Source of the DNA: Akkermansia muciniphila
Lineage (GTDB): Bacteria > Verrucomicrobiota > Verrucomicrobiia > Verrucomicrobiales > Akkermansiaceae
Length of the DNA: 6,021 nt
Direction: 5' to 3'
NCBI GenBank assembly: GCA_943324575.2
Contig: CALPMD020000085.1
Coordinates: 1-6,021, forward strand
Position 1 is the stretch's first letter, and each line of letters begins with the position of its first letter. Position numbers and translations under genes: made by a program. The notes beneath the pieces were generated by a model. It was not told the DNA's origin. It was given only the letters and a program-made list of their open reading frames with translations, and searched no databases. This document shows positions 1 to 5,479 of this stretch, piece after piece.

Positions 1-505
1 AGACCTTGCTGGCAAAGCGGGTCAGGAAGTCCGCCTCTTCGCAGGCACTGTCGCCGCCACCGATCACGCAGACCGGGACATCGCGGTAAAAGGCGCCATC
101 GCAGGTCGCACAGGACGTCAGTCCGCGGCCGATGAGTTGCTTCTCATTCGGCAGTCCGAGGTGGCGAGGAGTCGCACCAGTCGCAACGATGACGGTCTTC
201 GCTTCGAAGGATTCATCGCCCGCCTTGAGCAAAAAGCTGCCGTCCGCACGATGCTCGACAGAATCGACACTGGCCCAGCCGATGCGCGCCCCGAATTTCT
301 CGGCCTGTGCCTGCATTCTCATCATCAACTCCGGCCCCATGATGCCATCCGGGTGACCTGGAAAGTTCTCGACCTCGGTGGTGGTGGTCAACTGGCCGCC
401 GGGCTGGGTGCCGGAAAGCAGGAGCGGGGTGAGGTTCGCACGTGCCGTGTAAATCGCTGAGGTGTAGCCTGCACAGCCGGTGCCGATGATGATAACGTTT
501 TCCAT
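1..505 (-). CDS. trxB: Thioredoxin reductase, N-terminal part (truncated by window edge)
   Basis: This is a flavoprotein that uses NADPH to reduce thioredoxin in the cytoplasm. The ATG at 505-503 opens a frame with no stop down to position 1, giving 168 residues against about 310-320 for the family. The start [13 protein letters not shown] carries the FAD-binding GxGxxG (residues 8-13) right at the N-terminus, which fixes the start. The FAD-domain segment [16 protein letters not shown] follows at about residues 35-50, and VIVATGAT comes before the NADPH domain. The redox-active CATC is at residues 132-135 (CATCDGAF), and the second dinucleotide-binding motif [10 protein letters not shown] is near the truncated end. 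One oddity is a cysteine (C11) in GTGCAG, where E. coli TrxB has GSGPAG. There is no Shine-Dalgarno before the start. A sigma70-like promoter lies 29-58 bp upstream, so the gene appears to have its own transcript, divergent from the Mrp gene. The family call is secure; the C-terminal half is outside the window. Confidence 0.97.
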   Translation of the reverse strand, partial: MENVIIIGTGCAGYTSAIYTARANLTPLLLSGTQPGGQLTTTTEVENFPGHPDGIMGPELMMRMQAQAEKFGARIGWASVDSVEHRADGSFLLKAGDESFEAKTVIVATGATPRHLGLPNEKQLIGRGLTSCATCDGAFYRDVPVCVIGGGDSACEEADFLTRFASKV

Positions 506-533
506 GATGATTTTTGAAAGTTCGAGCCCATGC

Positions 534-563
534 AGTATCTTGGTGAACCACGGATTGAGTCAA
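534..563 (-). promoter_or_regulatory. Putative sigma70-type promoter of trxB
   Basis: Read on the minus strand, TTGACT (563-558, five of six consensus bases) is followed after 18 bp by GATACT (539-534, four of six). The expected transcription start would be near 527, giving a leader of about 22 nt before the trxB ATG at 505. This is the best-matching promoter in the window. It is a pattern match only and is not shown to be active. Confidence 0.5.
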
Positions 564-662
564 CCCTAGGAATCGCCGCGATGGCGAAAAAAGCAGTCCC
601 GGCACAGGTTTTACCACAATCGCGTTGCACCCGCACCGGAATAAGCGAGTATCCCGCCGTCC

Positions 663-1712
663 ATGACTCCTGATTTCATCCGCGAAGCCCTTCGCCAAGT
701 CCGCTATCCCGGCTTTTCCCGGGACATCATTTCCTTCGGCCTCGTCAAAGACATCCGCTGCGAACCCGGCCAAGTCACCGTCCAGATCGAGATTGCCACT
801 CGCGACGCCAAGGTCCCGCAGCAGATTTTCCAAGACTGCCACACCATTCTCGACTCCCTGCCGGACATCGGCGTGGTCAAAATCGAAATCGATGTCAAGG
901 ACGCCCCCGCCGCAGCTGGTGGGCTGGGTGGCAGCGTCGGCAAGTCATCGATCCCCGGCGTGAAGCGGGTCATCGCGGTCGCTTCCGGCAAAGGCGGAGT
1001 GGGAAAATCCACGGTCGCGGCCAATCTCGCCGTTTCCCTCGCCGCCACGGGGGCCAAAGTCGGGCTTTGCGACTGCGATCTCTATGGCCCGTCCGTCGCC
1101 CAGATGTTCGGCGTCAATGAACGCCCCATGGCCAACGAACAGGATGAAATCATCCCGCTCGAAGCACATGGCCTGAAACTCATGTCGATGGGATTTTTGC
1201 TCGAGGACCGCTCGCCCGTGATCGTCCGCGGGCCCATGGCCACGCGCTACACCCAGCAGTTCCTCCGCCAAGTCGCTTGGGATGACCTCGACTATCTGGT
1301 GCTGGACCTTCCGCCCGGCACCGGCGATATCCAGCTTACCATCGTCCAAACCGTCACCGTCGATGGCTGCTTGATCGTGACCACGCCCCAAGAAGTCGCC
1401 TTGATCGATGCCCGCAAGGCGGTGTCGATGTTTGCCAAAGTCAACGTGCCCATCCTCGGACTGGTGGAAAACATGGCGTGGTTCGAATGCGACGCTGGCA
1501 AAAAGTACTACCTCTTCGGCAAGGAAGGCGGTGTCCGCGAGGCCGAAGCGATGAACGTCCCGCTGTTAGGACAAATTCCGATCAACATGGAAACCCGCGA
1601 GCGCGGAGATTCCGGCGCGCCCATCGCCCTGGTCGCCCCGGAACAAAACTCCGTTTCCGCGGCCTTTCACGAGATCGCCGCGAAGATTCGCACCAAGCTG
1701 CCCGTCAGCTAA
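663..1712 (+). CDS. mrp: Mrp/ApbC/Nbp35-type Fe-S cluster carrier ATPase
   Basis: This is a cytoplasmic P-loop ATPase of the SIMIBI/ParA-like class, a family that carries or inserts Fe-S clusters. The 349 residues match the usual length. Residues 1-80 form the MIP18/DUF59 domain (FGLVKDI at 25-31). A Gly/Ala/Ser linker at about 81-98 leads into the ATPase domain. That domain has a deviant Walker A, SGKGGVGKST (108-117, with signature lysine K110 and K115), then DCDLYGPS (137-144), and a Walker B-region DLPPGTGD (215-222). Near residue 276, where most Mrp/Nbp35 proteins have the cluster-bridging CPxC, this protein reads NMAWFECDAGKKYYLFGKEGG with one cysteine. That resembles the Bacteroidota-style variant lacking CxxC. 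The ATG at 663 is chosen because DUF59 begins directly after it. No Shine-Dalgarno is visible, and no convincing promoter lies in the spacer to trxB. The stop (1710-1712) directly abuts the stop of the convergent gene. Confidence 0.95.
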   Translation: MTPDFIREALRQVRYPGFSRDIISFGLVKDIRCEPGQVTVQIEIATRDAKVPQQIFQDCHTILDSLPDIGVVKIEIDVKDAPAAAGGLGGSVGKSSIPGVKRVIAVASGKGGVGKSTVAANLAVSLAATGAKVGLCDCDLYGPSVAQMFGVNERPMANEQDEIIPLEAHGLKLMSMGFLLEDRSPVIVRGPMATRYTQQFLRQVAWDDLDYLVLDLPPGTGDIQLTIVQTVTVDGCLIVTTPQEVALIDARKAVSMFAKVNVPILGLVENMAWFECDAGKKYYLFGKEGGVREAEAMNVPLLGQIPINMETRERGDSGAPIALVAPEQNSVSAAFHEIAAKIRTKLPVS

Positions 1713-4337
1713 TCACCGTGGCAAGGGACTGCTGCGAAATCGCTCATGCTGGCGGCGCAGTTGCGGGTCCGTCGGACGGTAATTGACCGCCCGCGCCGAC
1801 CACTCCAGCGCTTCCTTGCGCTTGCCCTTGGCGAACTGAACCTCCGCCATGGTATCCAGATAGGCTACCTGATAGGGATTCATCGCCAGCGCCTTTTGTA
1901 AATTCGCCTCCGCCTGATCGAGATCGCGGCAGGTGCGTGCCGACAGCCAGCCAGCGGTGTTGTAGGTATTGTCGGATTCGGGAAATTGCCGGATGACAGC
2001 GGCCAATCGCGCCGATGAATCCTTGTACCAAGTATCATGCTCGCGACTCAGCCCGGCCTTGCGGATGGCAGGGAAAAACGAATCCGCCAAGGAACCGTCG
2101 CCAGGAAACAGCTGATGGCAATTCTGTAGCAGGGCGATGGATCCCGCGCGATCGCTCTTCAGGCGCACCATGGCCCTTCCCAGATCCGACTGCAGCCGGA
2201 TTCGCAATCGGACGAGCGGCGATTCACTGTCGGAATCCGCCGCCGCTAGCATCTGCGCCAGCACTTCAGAAATCGCCGCCACCTCTTTCCATTTCCCCTG
2301 CTCCACCGCCACATCCGCGTACAGTTGCAGGGCGGTGGCAAACTCCGTCGAATTCGGGTCACTCTGCCGCAGCGCCCGCAGCCACCACTCGGCCGCGCGT
2401 GCGTAGTCGTTGCCGTAGGCATAAGCGTTGGCGATTTCCAGCGCCTCATTGCCCAGCGCCAGCTTATCCACCCAGGCGTCCTGTGCGGCAGCGGCTTGTG
2501 CGTGGCCAGCATTGCGCAAACAGGCCGCCACACTCGCGTGCAAATACGGCACAGGCTCCTGCTTGAGCTTCGCCACTCGCTCGATCTGTTGCAGGAAAAA
2601 AGCCGCCGCCTCGTCCCAGCGCCCGGCCGCCGACAAATCGAGAATGTGCGCCCGCCAAAAAATCGATGCACGGCTGCCCTCAGCCAGCTGATCCCATACC
2701 TTCAGGCTATTCGCCACATCCTCCGTCTGGCTGGAAAGAAACGCCATCCGCTCCAGCAATGGCTTCCGATTCTCCACCGCGACCGAATCGATGGCGGCCC
2801 ATACCAGCGCCAACCCGGACTCGCGCAAGCGTTGCGGGTCGGGTGCCATGCCAAACAATGCCAACATTTGATCCAACCGCTCGGCGCGACTGGCCGTGGG
2901 CAACAACTCCGCCAACCAATCCCACCAGGACATCGTCTCATCACGGTCCCCGAAAGCCGCAGCGACGACTTCATTCCACCGTTCGCGATCGTCGCCCGCC
3001 CAGGCGACTGCGGCCCGCTTCGCCAACCGCGTCGCGCCGCTTGTCCCATCATCAATGCCAAACAGCTTGCCCAAGAAATTGCGAAAAACCTTGGGATCCT
3101 TTTCGGCCAGAGCCGCCAAGGGTGCCAGAAATGCCTCCTCGCTGACGCGCTGTAAGCCACGCCGCTCCAAGAAATTGGCGACGACTAACAGCTCGGGAGC
3201 ATCCATCGCCACCTCGTGTTCATCCTCGATATCGCCCTTGGCCAGATGGCCGATGCGAGTCGCCACCCACGCCGCGTAATCCGGCCGATCCGCATCGAGG
3301 CCCAAGGCCTTCAACGCCTCGGGAATTCTTTCCAGCGACTCAAAATACGAAAAAGCCAGCAGCGGTGAACTTTGGACCAGCGACGGTTCCGCCATGCCCG
3401 CCTGCCCCAGAAGAAACAGGGCGTTTTGGCCGCCTTGGCGTTCGCTGCGCTTGCGGGAACCCGCCGCTTGCTGCAGCCGCTCCAGCTCCTTGCCTTGGAT
3501 CGACTTACCCTGCCAATGTTGAATGGCCAACTCGGTGTAGGGCAAGCGGCTCGACTCGCCCTCCGCCACGGTCTGGCGCAGGCGCAACCATGGCAACGGA
3601 TCACCGAGTAGGACGGACATCGCCGCGGCCACCTGTGGCTCACCCGCAGCCGTCGCGGCATCGCGGGCCGCCTCCGTCTTGCCCGCCACGCGGTAAAGGG
3701 CCAGCAACCACGCCGCTGCGTCCTCGCTTTTAAGCGATTTCGCGCGCTTCATCTCCGCATTCAGCGAACCCTGGCTGCGGTGAAAATCCGCCAAGGCCAG
3801 CATTCCTAGCGCATCGGCTGGAGCCAGCTCGAGAAATTCACGCGCGCCTTTCGCATTGCCAGCCACCAGACATTCGCGCGCTGCAGCCACCGCCACGCCG
3901 GCCACCCATCGCTCCAGTTGGGACTGGACCTCCGGACTCTTTTCCGTGGTGTAGAGTTTAAGAATCTGCCGCCAGGCGCGCCGTTGATGCAGCTGCCGGA
4001 GCACTCGTGCCTTGTCGAGCGTCGACCCTTTGCCGTAGCGATCCGCCAGCGCCAGGATCGCGGGATCCGTCTCCGGCGTCAGATCCAACTCGATTCTGCG
4101 GACCAACTCGCGCGCGCGGTACGCCTGCTCCGGGTCACTCGCCGTTGCCGCTTGTTGCAGAGCCTCCAAAGCGGCCGGGCCGATCTGCCACAGCTGACGA
4201 CTCGCCGCCTCGCGGGTGGCGAAGCGCTCGTCAGCCAGATCTTGGATCAGCGCTGCGATGGGCCTTTCGGCCCCAGCCGCCGCAGTCCACAGCCATGCGG
4301 AAAGGCTCGCGATCCACAGTACGCTCTGCAATTTCAT
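1713..4337 (-). CDS. Large secreted HEAT-like/TPR repeat protein
   Basis: I recognise the architecture but not a specific function. The 874-residue product starts with a classical Sec signal peptide: MK, then a hydrophobic core rich in L, W and A, and an AGA cleavage site predicted after residue 23. Residues about 26-86 form an amphipathic helical repeat (LIQDLADERFATREAA, then IGPAALEAL) like the HEAT-type module on many planctomycete and verrucomicrobial exported proteins. The middle is almost all alpha-helical and rich in A, L, E, W and R. TPR-like helix pairs are visible at about 630-700 (NAYAYGNDYARAAEWWLRAL) and two clear TPR units at about 790-858 (DLDQAEANLQKALAMNP; GKRKEALEWSARAVNYRP). 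No catalytic motif or membrane anchor is seen, so a periplasmic scaffold or protein-protein role is inferred. The gene starts 51 bp after the Fe-S carrier stop, so the two are probably co-transcribed. A weak TTGATT/GATCCT pair lies within that gap. Confidence 0.9.
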   Translation of the reverse strand: MKLQSVLWIASLSAWLWTAAAGAERPIAALIQDLADERFATREAASRQLWQIGPAALEALQQAATASDPEQAYRARELVRRIELDLTPETDPAILALADRYGKGSTLDKARVLRQLHQRRAWRQILKLYTTEKSPEVQSQLERWVAGVAVAAARECLVAGNAKGAREFLELAPADALGMLALADFHRSQGSLNAEMKRAKSLKSEDAAAWLLALYRVAGKTEAARDAATAAGEPQVAAAMSVLLGDPLPWLRLRQTVAEGESSRLPYTELAIQHWQGKSIQGKELERLQQAAGSRKRSERQGGQNALFLLGQAGMAEPSLVQSSPLLAFSYFESLERIPEALKALGLDADRPDYAAWVATRIGHLAKGDIEDEHEVAMDAPELLVVANFLERRGLQRVSEEAFLAPLAALAEKDPKVFRNFLGKLFGIDDGTSGATRLAKRAAVAWAGDDRERWNEVVAAAFGDRDETMSWWDWLAELLPTASRAERLDQMLALFGMAPDPQRLRESGLALVWAAIDSVAVENRKPLLERMAFLSSQTEDVANSLKVWDQLAEGSRASIFWRAHILDLSAAGRWDEAAAFFLQQIERVAKLKQEPVPYLHASVAACLRNAGHAQAAAAQDAWVDKLALGNEALEIANAYAYGNDYARAAEWWLRALRQSDPNSTEFATALQLYADVAVEQGKWKEVAAISEVLAQMLAAADSDSESPLVRLRIRLQSDLGRAMVRLKSDRAGSIALLQNCHQLFPGDGSLADSFFPAIRKAGLSREHDTWYKDSSARLAAVIRQFPESDNTYNTAGWLSARTCRDLDQAEANLQKALAMNPYQVAYLDTMAEVQFAKGKRKEALEWSARAVNYRPTDPQLRRQHERFRSSPLPR

Positions 4338-4388
4338 CAGACTGAAAGGATCACGGATTTCTCGGCAAAATCAACCCGCATCCGCGCG

Positions 4389-4751
4389 CTACGCCGCAAA
4401 GCTTTCGCCGCACGAACACGTCACCACCGCATTCGGATTGCTCACCTTGAACCCGCCCTGCTGCAAGTCATCCGAGTAATCCAGCTCGCTGCCACTGACA
4501 AACAGCGCGCTTTTCGGATCAATCACCACGTTCACCCCGTGGCTTGGCACGAGAATGTCGCGGTCGCGCGGCCCATCCACCAAGTCCATCTTGTATTGCA
4601 ATCCCGAACAACCGCCACCGACCACCGCGATTCGCAGCGCCCCGTCGGGCCGCCCTTGGCGATCCAGCAAGCCGCGCAAATGGATCGATGCCCCCTCGAG
4701 CACCCGCACCAGTTTCTCGTTGCCGATCTTAAAATTCACCGTCGCACTCAT
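4389..4751 (-). CDS. A-type Fe-S cluster carrier (IscA/ErpA/SufA, HesB family)
   Basis: This is a small cytoplasmic carrier that takes Fe-S clusters from a scaffold and passes them to apoproteins. The 120 residues are slightly longer than typical IscA (about 107) and close to ErpA. The three invariant cysteines are present: C48 in VVGGGCSGLQY, and C112 and C114 in the C-terminal TCSCGESF. The segment YKMDLVDGPRDRDILVPSHGVNVVIDPKS (split by no gap) fits the family beta core, and LDYSDDLQQGGFKVSNPNA is the conserved region before the CxC. The ATG at 4751 gives a short N-terminal lead of about a dozen residues before the family core, so it is accepted. The stop is TAG. It is transcribed toward the secreted TPR protein and lies downstream of the terminator at about 4845-4808, so it probably heads its own transcript. 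Sequence alone does not settle whether it is ErpA, IscA or SufA, so no symbol is given. Confidence 0.95.
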   Translation of the reverse strand: MSATVNFKIGNEKLVRVLEGASIHLRGLLDRQGRPDGALRIAVVGGGCSGLQYKMDLVDGPRDRDILVPSHGVNVVIDPKSALFVSGSELDYSDDLQQGGFKVSNPNAVVTCSCGESFAA

Positions 4752-4759
4752 GTCGCGAC

Positions 4760-4788
4760 AAGGTGCATCCCCCGCCCCACGGCGTCAA
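4760..4788 (-). promoter_or_regulatory. Possible promoter of the Fe-S carrier/TPR unit
   Basis: On the minus strand, TTGACG (4788-4783, five of six consensus bases) sits 17 bp before CACCTT (4765-4760), a poor -10 box. Its place between the terminator of the upstream gene and the carrier start is right for a promoter, and any transcript would have almost no leader. The weak -10 keeps confidence low. Confidence 0.3.
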
Positions 4789-4807
4789 CCTCCGCCAACA
4801 GCCCAAC

Positions 4808-4845
4808 AACAAAACGAGCCGCTCTGGTTAAAGAGCAGCTCGTTT
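4808..4845 (-). terminator. Intrinsic terminator of the small basic-acidic protein gene
   Basis: Arms at 4812-4825 (AAACGAGCCGCTCT) and 4832-4845 (AGAGCAGCTCGTTT) form a 14-bp stem with one mismatch and a 6-nt loop (GGTTAA). Read on the minus strand, the stem ends in TTTT followed by GTTGTTG, a U-rich tail. It begins 25 bp beyond the stop codon of the 93-residue gene (stop at 4871) and ends 57 bp before the next start (4751). This is the expected position for terminating that gene. The plus-strand side has only a short TTT at the stem end, so it should act mainly on the minus strand. Confidence 0.8.
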
Positions 4846-4870
4846 GAAATCCTTGAATCGGGTGCGTCAA

Positions 4871-5152
4871 TCAAGCCTCTGCAGACTCGGTAGTCTCGAC
4901 AGCTGCCGCTTCCACGGCCTCAACCGCAGCTGGCACAGCCTCAACCGCAGCAGGCTCGGCGACCTTCTTGGCCACTTTCTTGGCCGGTGCCTTTTTCGCT
5001 GCAGCCTTTTTGGCAGGAGCTTTTGCGACCACGGCGGCCTTCTTGACGGCTGGGCTCTTGACGATCCCGCTGAGCTTTACCTGTTCCTTTTTGCGCTTCA
5101 CATAGTCAGCGCGGCGACGGCGTTTGATGATCTTTTTCGATTGTTGTCCCAT
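4871..5152 (-). CDS. Small lysine-rich protein with acidic alanine-rich tail (histone H1-like composition)
   Basis: I do not recognise a named family. The 93 residues fall into three blocks. Residues 1-29 are a very basic head (KKIIKRRRRADYVKRKK) predicted to be helical. Residues 30-65 are a Lys/Ala/Pro/Val stretch with AKK, APAKK and AKKVAKK repeats, like the tails of bacterial histone H1-like proteins. Residues 66-93 are Ala/Val/Glu-rich with seven glutamates and no basic residue. There is no cysteine, signal peptide or membrane segment. The head and linker suggest nucleic acid binding on the nucleoid or ribosome, which is inference from composition. The acidic tail could fold back on the basic part or bind a partner. 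The gene is monocistronic, with a possible promoter just upstream and a strong terminator downstream. There is no Shine-Dalgarno. Its well-placed terminator, charge structure and codon pattern argue that it is real. Low-complexity translation artefact is the alternative. Confidence 0.8.
   Translation of the reverse strand: MGQQSKKIIKRRRRADYVKRKKEQVKLSGIVKSPAVKKAAVVAKAPAKKAAAKKAPAKKVAKKVAEPAAVEAVPAAVEAVEAAAVETTESAEA
4907..4948 (-). repeat. Two-copy 21-bp in-frame repeat in the acidic tail
   Basis: Two adjacent 21-bp units (4907-4927 and 4928-4948) match at 17 of 21 positions. They encode AVEAVPA and AVEAVEA (residues 69-75 and 76-82). The 13-mer CCTCAACCGCAGC occurs at 4918 and again at 4939, exactly 21 bp apart. 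The unit is a multiple of three, so gain or loss of copies would change tail length without a frameshift. Confidence 0.65.
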
Positions 5153-5166
5153 GGTTGGTAGCGGCT

Positions 5167-5195
5167 TAGATAGGCGCCCCAGCGTCCGGGATCAA
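5167..5195 (-). promoter_or_regulatory. Candidate promoter of the small basic-acidic protein gene
   Basis: On the minus strand, TTGATC (5195-5190, four of six) is followed after 17 bp by TATCTA (5172-5167, three of six). Transcription would start near 5160, leaving a leader of only about 8 nt before the ATG at 5152. That agrees with the absence of a Shine-Dalgarno there. It is a pattern match only. Confidence 0.35.
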
Positions 5196-5250
5196 GCGGA
5201 AATCGCAGAAAGCAGCCAGACCATTGGCAATTCTTCGAGACTCCAACCGC

Positions 5251-5294
5251 AAAAAGGCGAAAAAAGTCCGCAAAACCAGAGAAATCACCCCAAA
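5251..5294. other. Helically phased A-tracts (possible intrinsic bend)
   Basis: Five A-runs occur on the plus strand: 5251-5255, 5260-5265, 5272-5275, 5282-5284 and 5292-5294. Their centres are about 9.5-11 bp apart (near 5253, 5262.5, 5273.5, 5283 and 5293). A-tracts repeated once per helical turn are the classical cause of intrinsic curvature, although the last two are only three bases long. The segment lies upstream of both divergent starts, where curvature can affect promoter activity or nucleoid protein binding. Confidence 0.45.
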
Positions 5295-5349
5295 TCGCCC
5301 AGCCGCCGAAACCCAAAGCTTTTGGCCCCCTCCACTCCCCGTCTTCCGT

Positions 5350-5380
5350 CTTTGCGTTTTTTTTGCGCCTCTTTGCGGCT
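5350..5380. repeat. Short TTTGCG repeat of dispersed type
   Basis: TTTGCG occurs at 5351-5356, 5362-5367 and 5372-5377, at steps of 11 and 10 bp, with an 8-T run at 5357-5364. A further copy is at 5419-5424. On the minus strand it reads as CGCAAAG-type units. From memory, such CGCAAAGA(C/G) units are dispersed non-coding repeats in many environmental genomes, often mistranslated as RRK(D/N)AK-like peptides. Here the minus-strand reading gives AAKRRKKNAKTED, which fits. Copy number elsewhere in this genome cannot be seen. Confidence 0.45.
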
Positions 5381-5441
5381 AAAAACTCTTCATACCCGAG
5401 CCACGCCGCCGCGATTGATTTGCGCTTCCCTCGTTTCGCAT

Positions 5442-5471
5442 TCGACAACGCCGCATTCCCCAGCCGATATT
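5442..5471 (+). promoter_or_regulatory. Candidate promoter of the methyltransferase gene, near-leaderless
   Basis: TCGACA (5442-5447, five of six consensus bases) is followed after 18 bp by GATATT (5466-5471, four of six). Transcription would begin around 5478, practically at the ATG at 5480, so the message would be leaderless or nearly so. There is no Shine-Dalgarno before this ATG. Confidence 0.35.
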
Positions 5472-5479
5472 CCCGCCCC

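Larger units (their letters stand above)
5153..5479. other. 327-bp divergent intergenic region
   Basis: This gap separates two divergent starts (small basic protein at 5152, methyltransferase at 5480). I find no protein gene in it that I would support. It contains, from left to right, a candidate promoter for the minus gene (5167-5195), a run of phased A-tracts (5251-5294), the TTTGCG repeat (5350-5380), and a candidate promoter for the plus gene (5442-5471). The open frames that cross it run out of phase into the flanking genes. The central 170 bp are not needed for either basal promoter and are unexplained. Confidence 0.6.

Noticed and set aside
625..653. Possible mrp promoter TTGCAC, 17 bp, AGTATC
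   Set aside because: Both boxes match the consensus poorly (about three of six or fewer), so I do not call a promoter for mrp.
213..842. 209-codon minus-strand open frame
   Set aside because: It overlaps trxB out of frame and the 5' end of mrp in antisense. The translation is His/Arg-rich and matches nothing I know.
2325..3155. 276-codon plus-strand open frame
   Set aside because: It is fully antisense inside the secreted TPR gene and is a typical high-GC shadow frame with no family resemblance.
3918..4847. 309-codon plus-strand open frame
   Set aside because: It lies antisense to the TPR protein N-terminus and the whole Fe-S carrier gene. Both of those have clear protein evidence. The translation is arginine-rich with no recognisable domain.
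5312..5325. Hairpin around AAAGCTTT in the divergent spacer
   Set aside because: The stem is only 5 bp (CCAAA/TTTGG) with a 3-nt loop and has no T-tract. It is too weak for a terminator or operator call.
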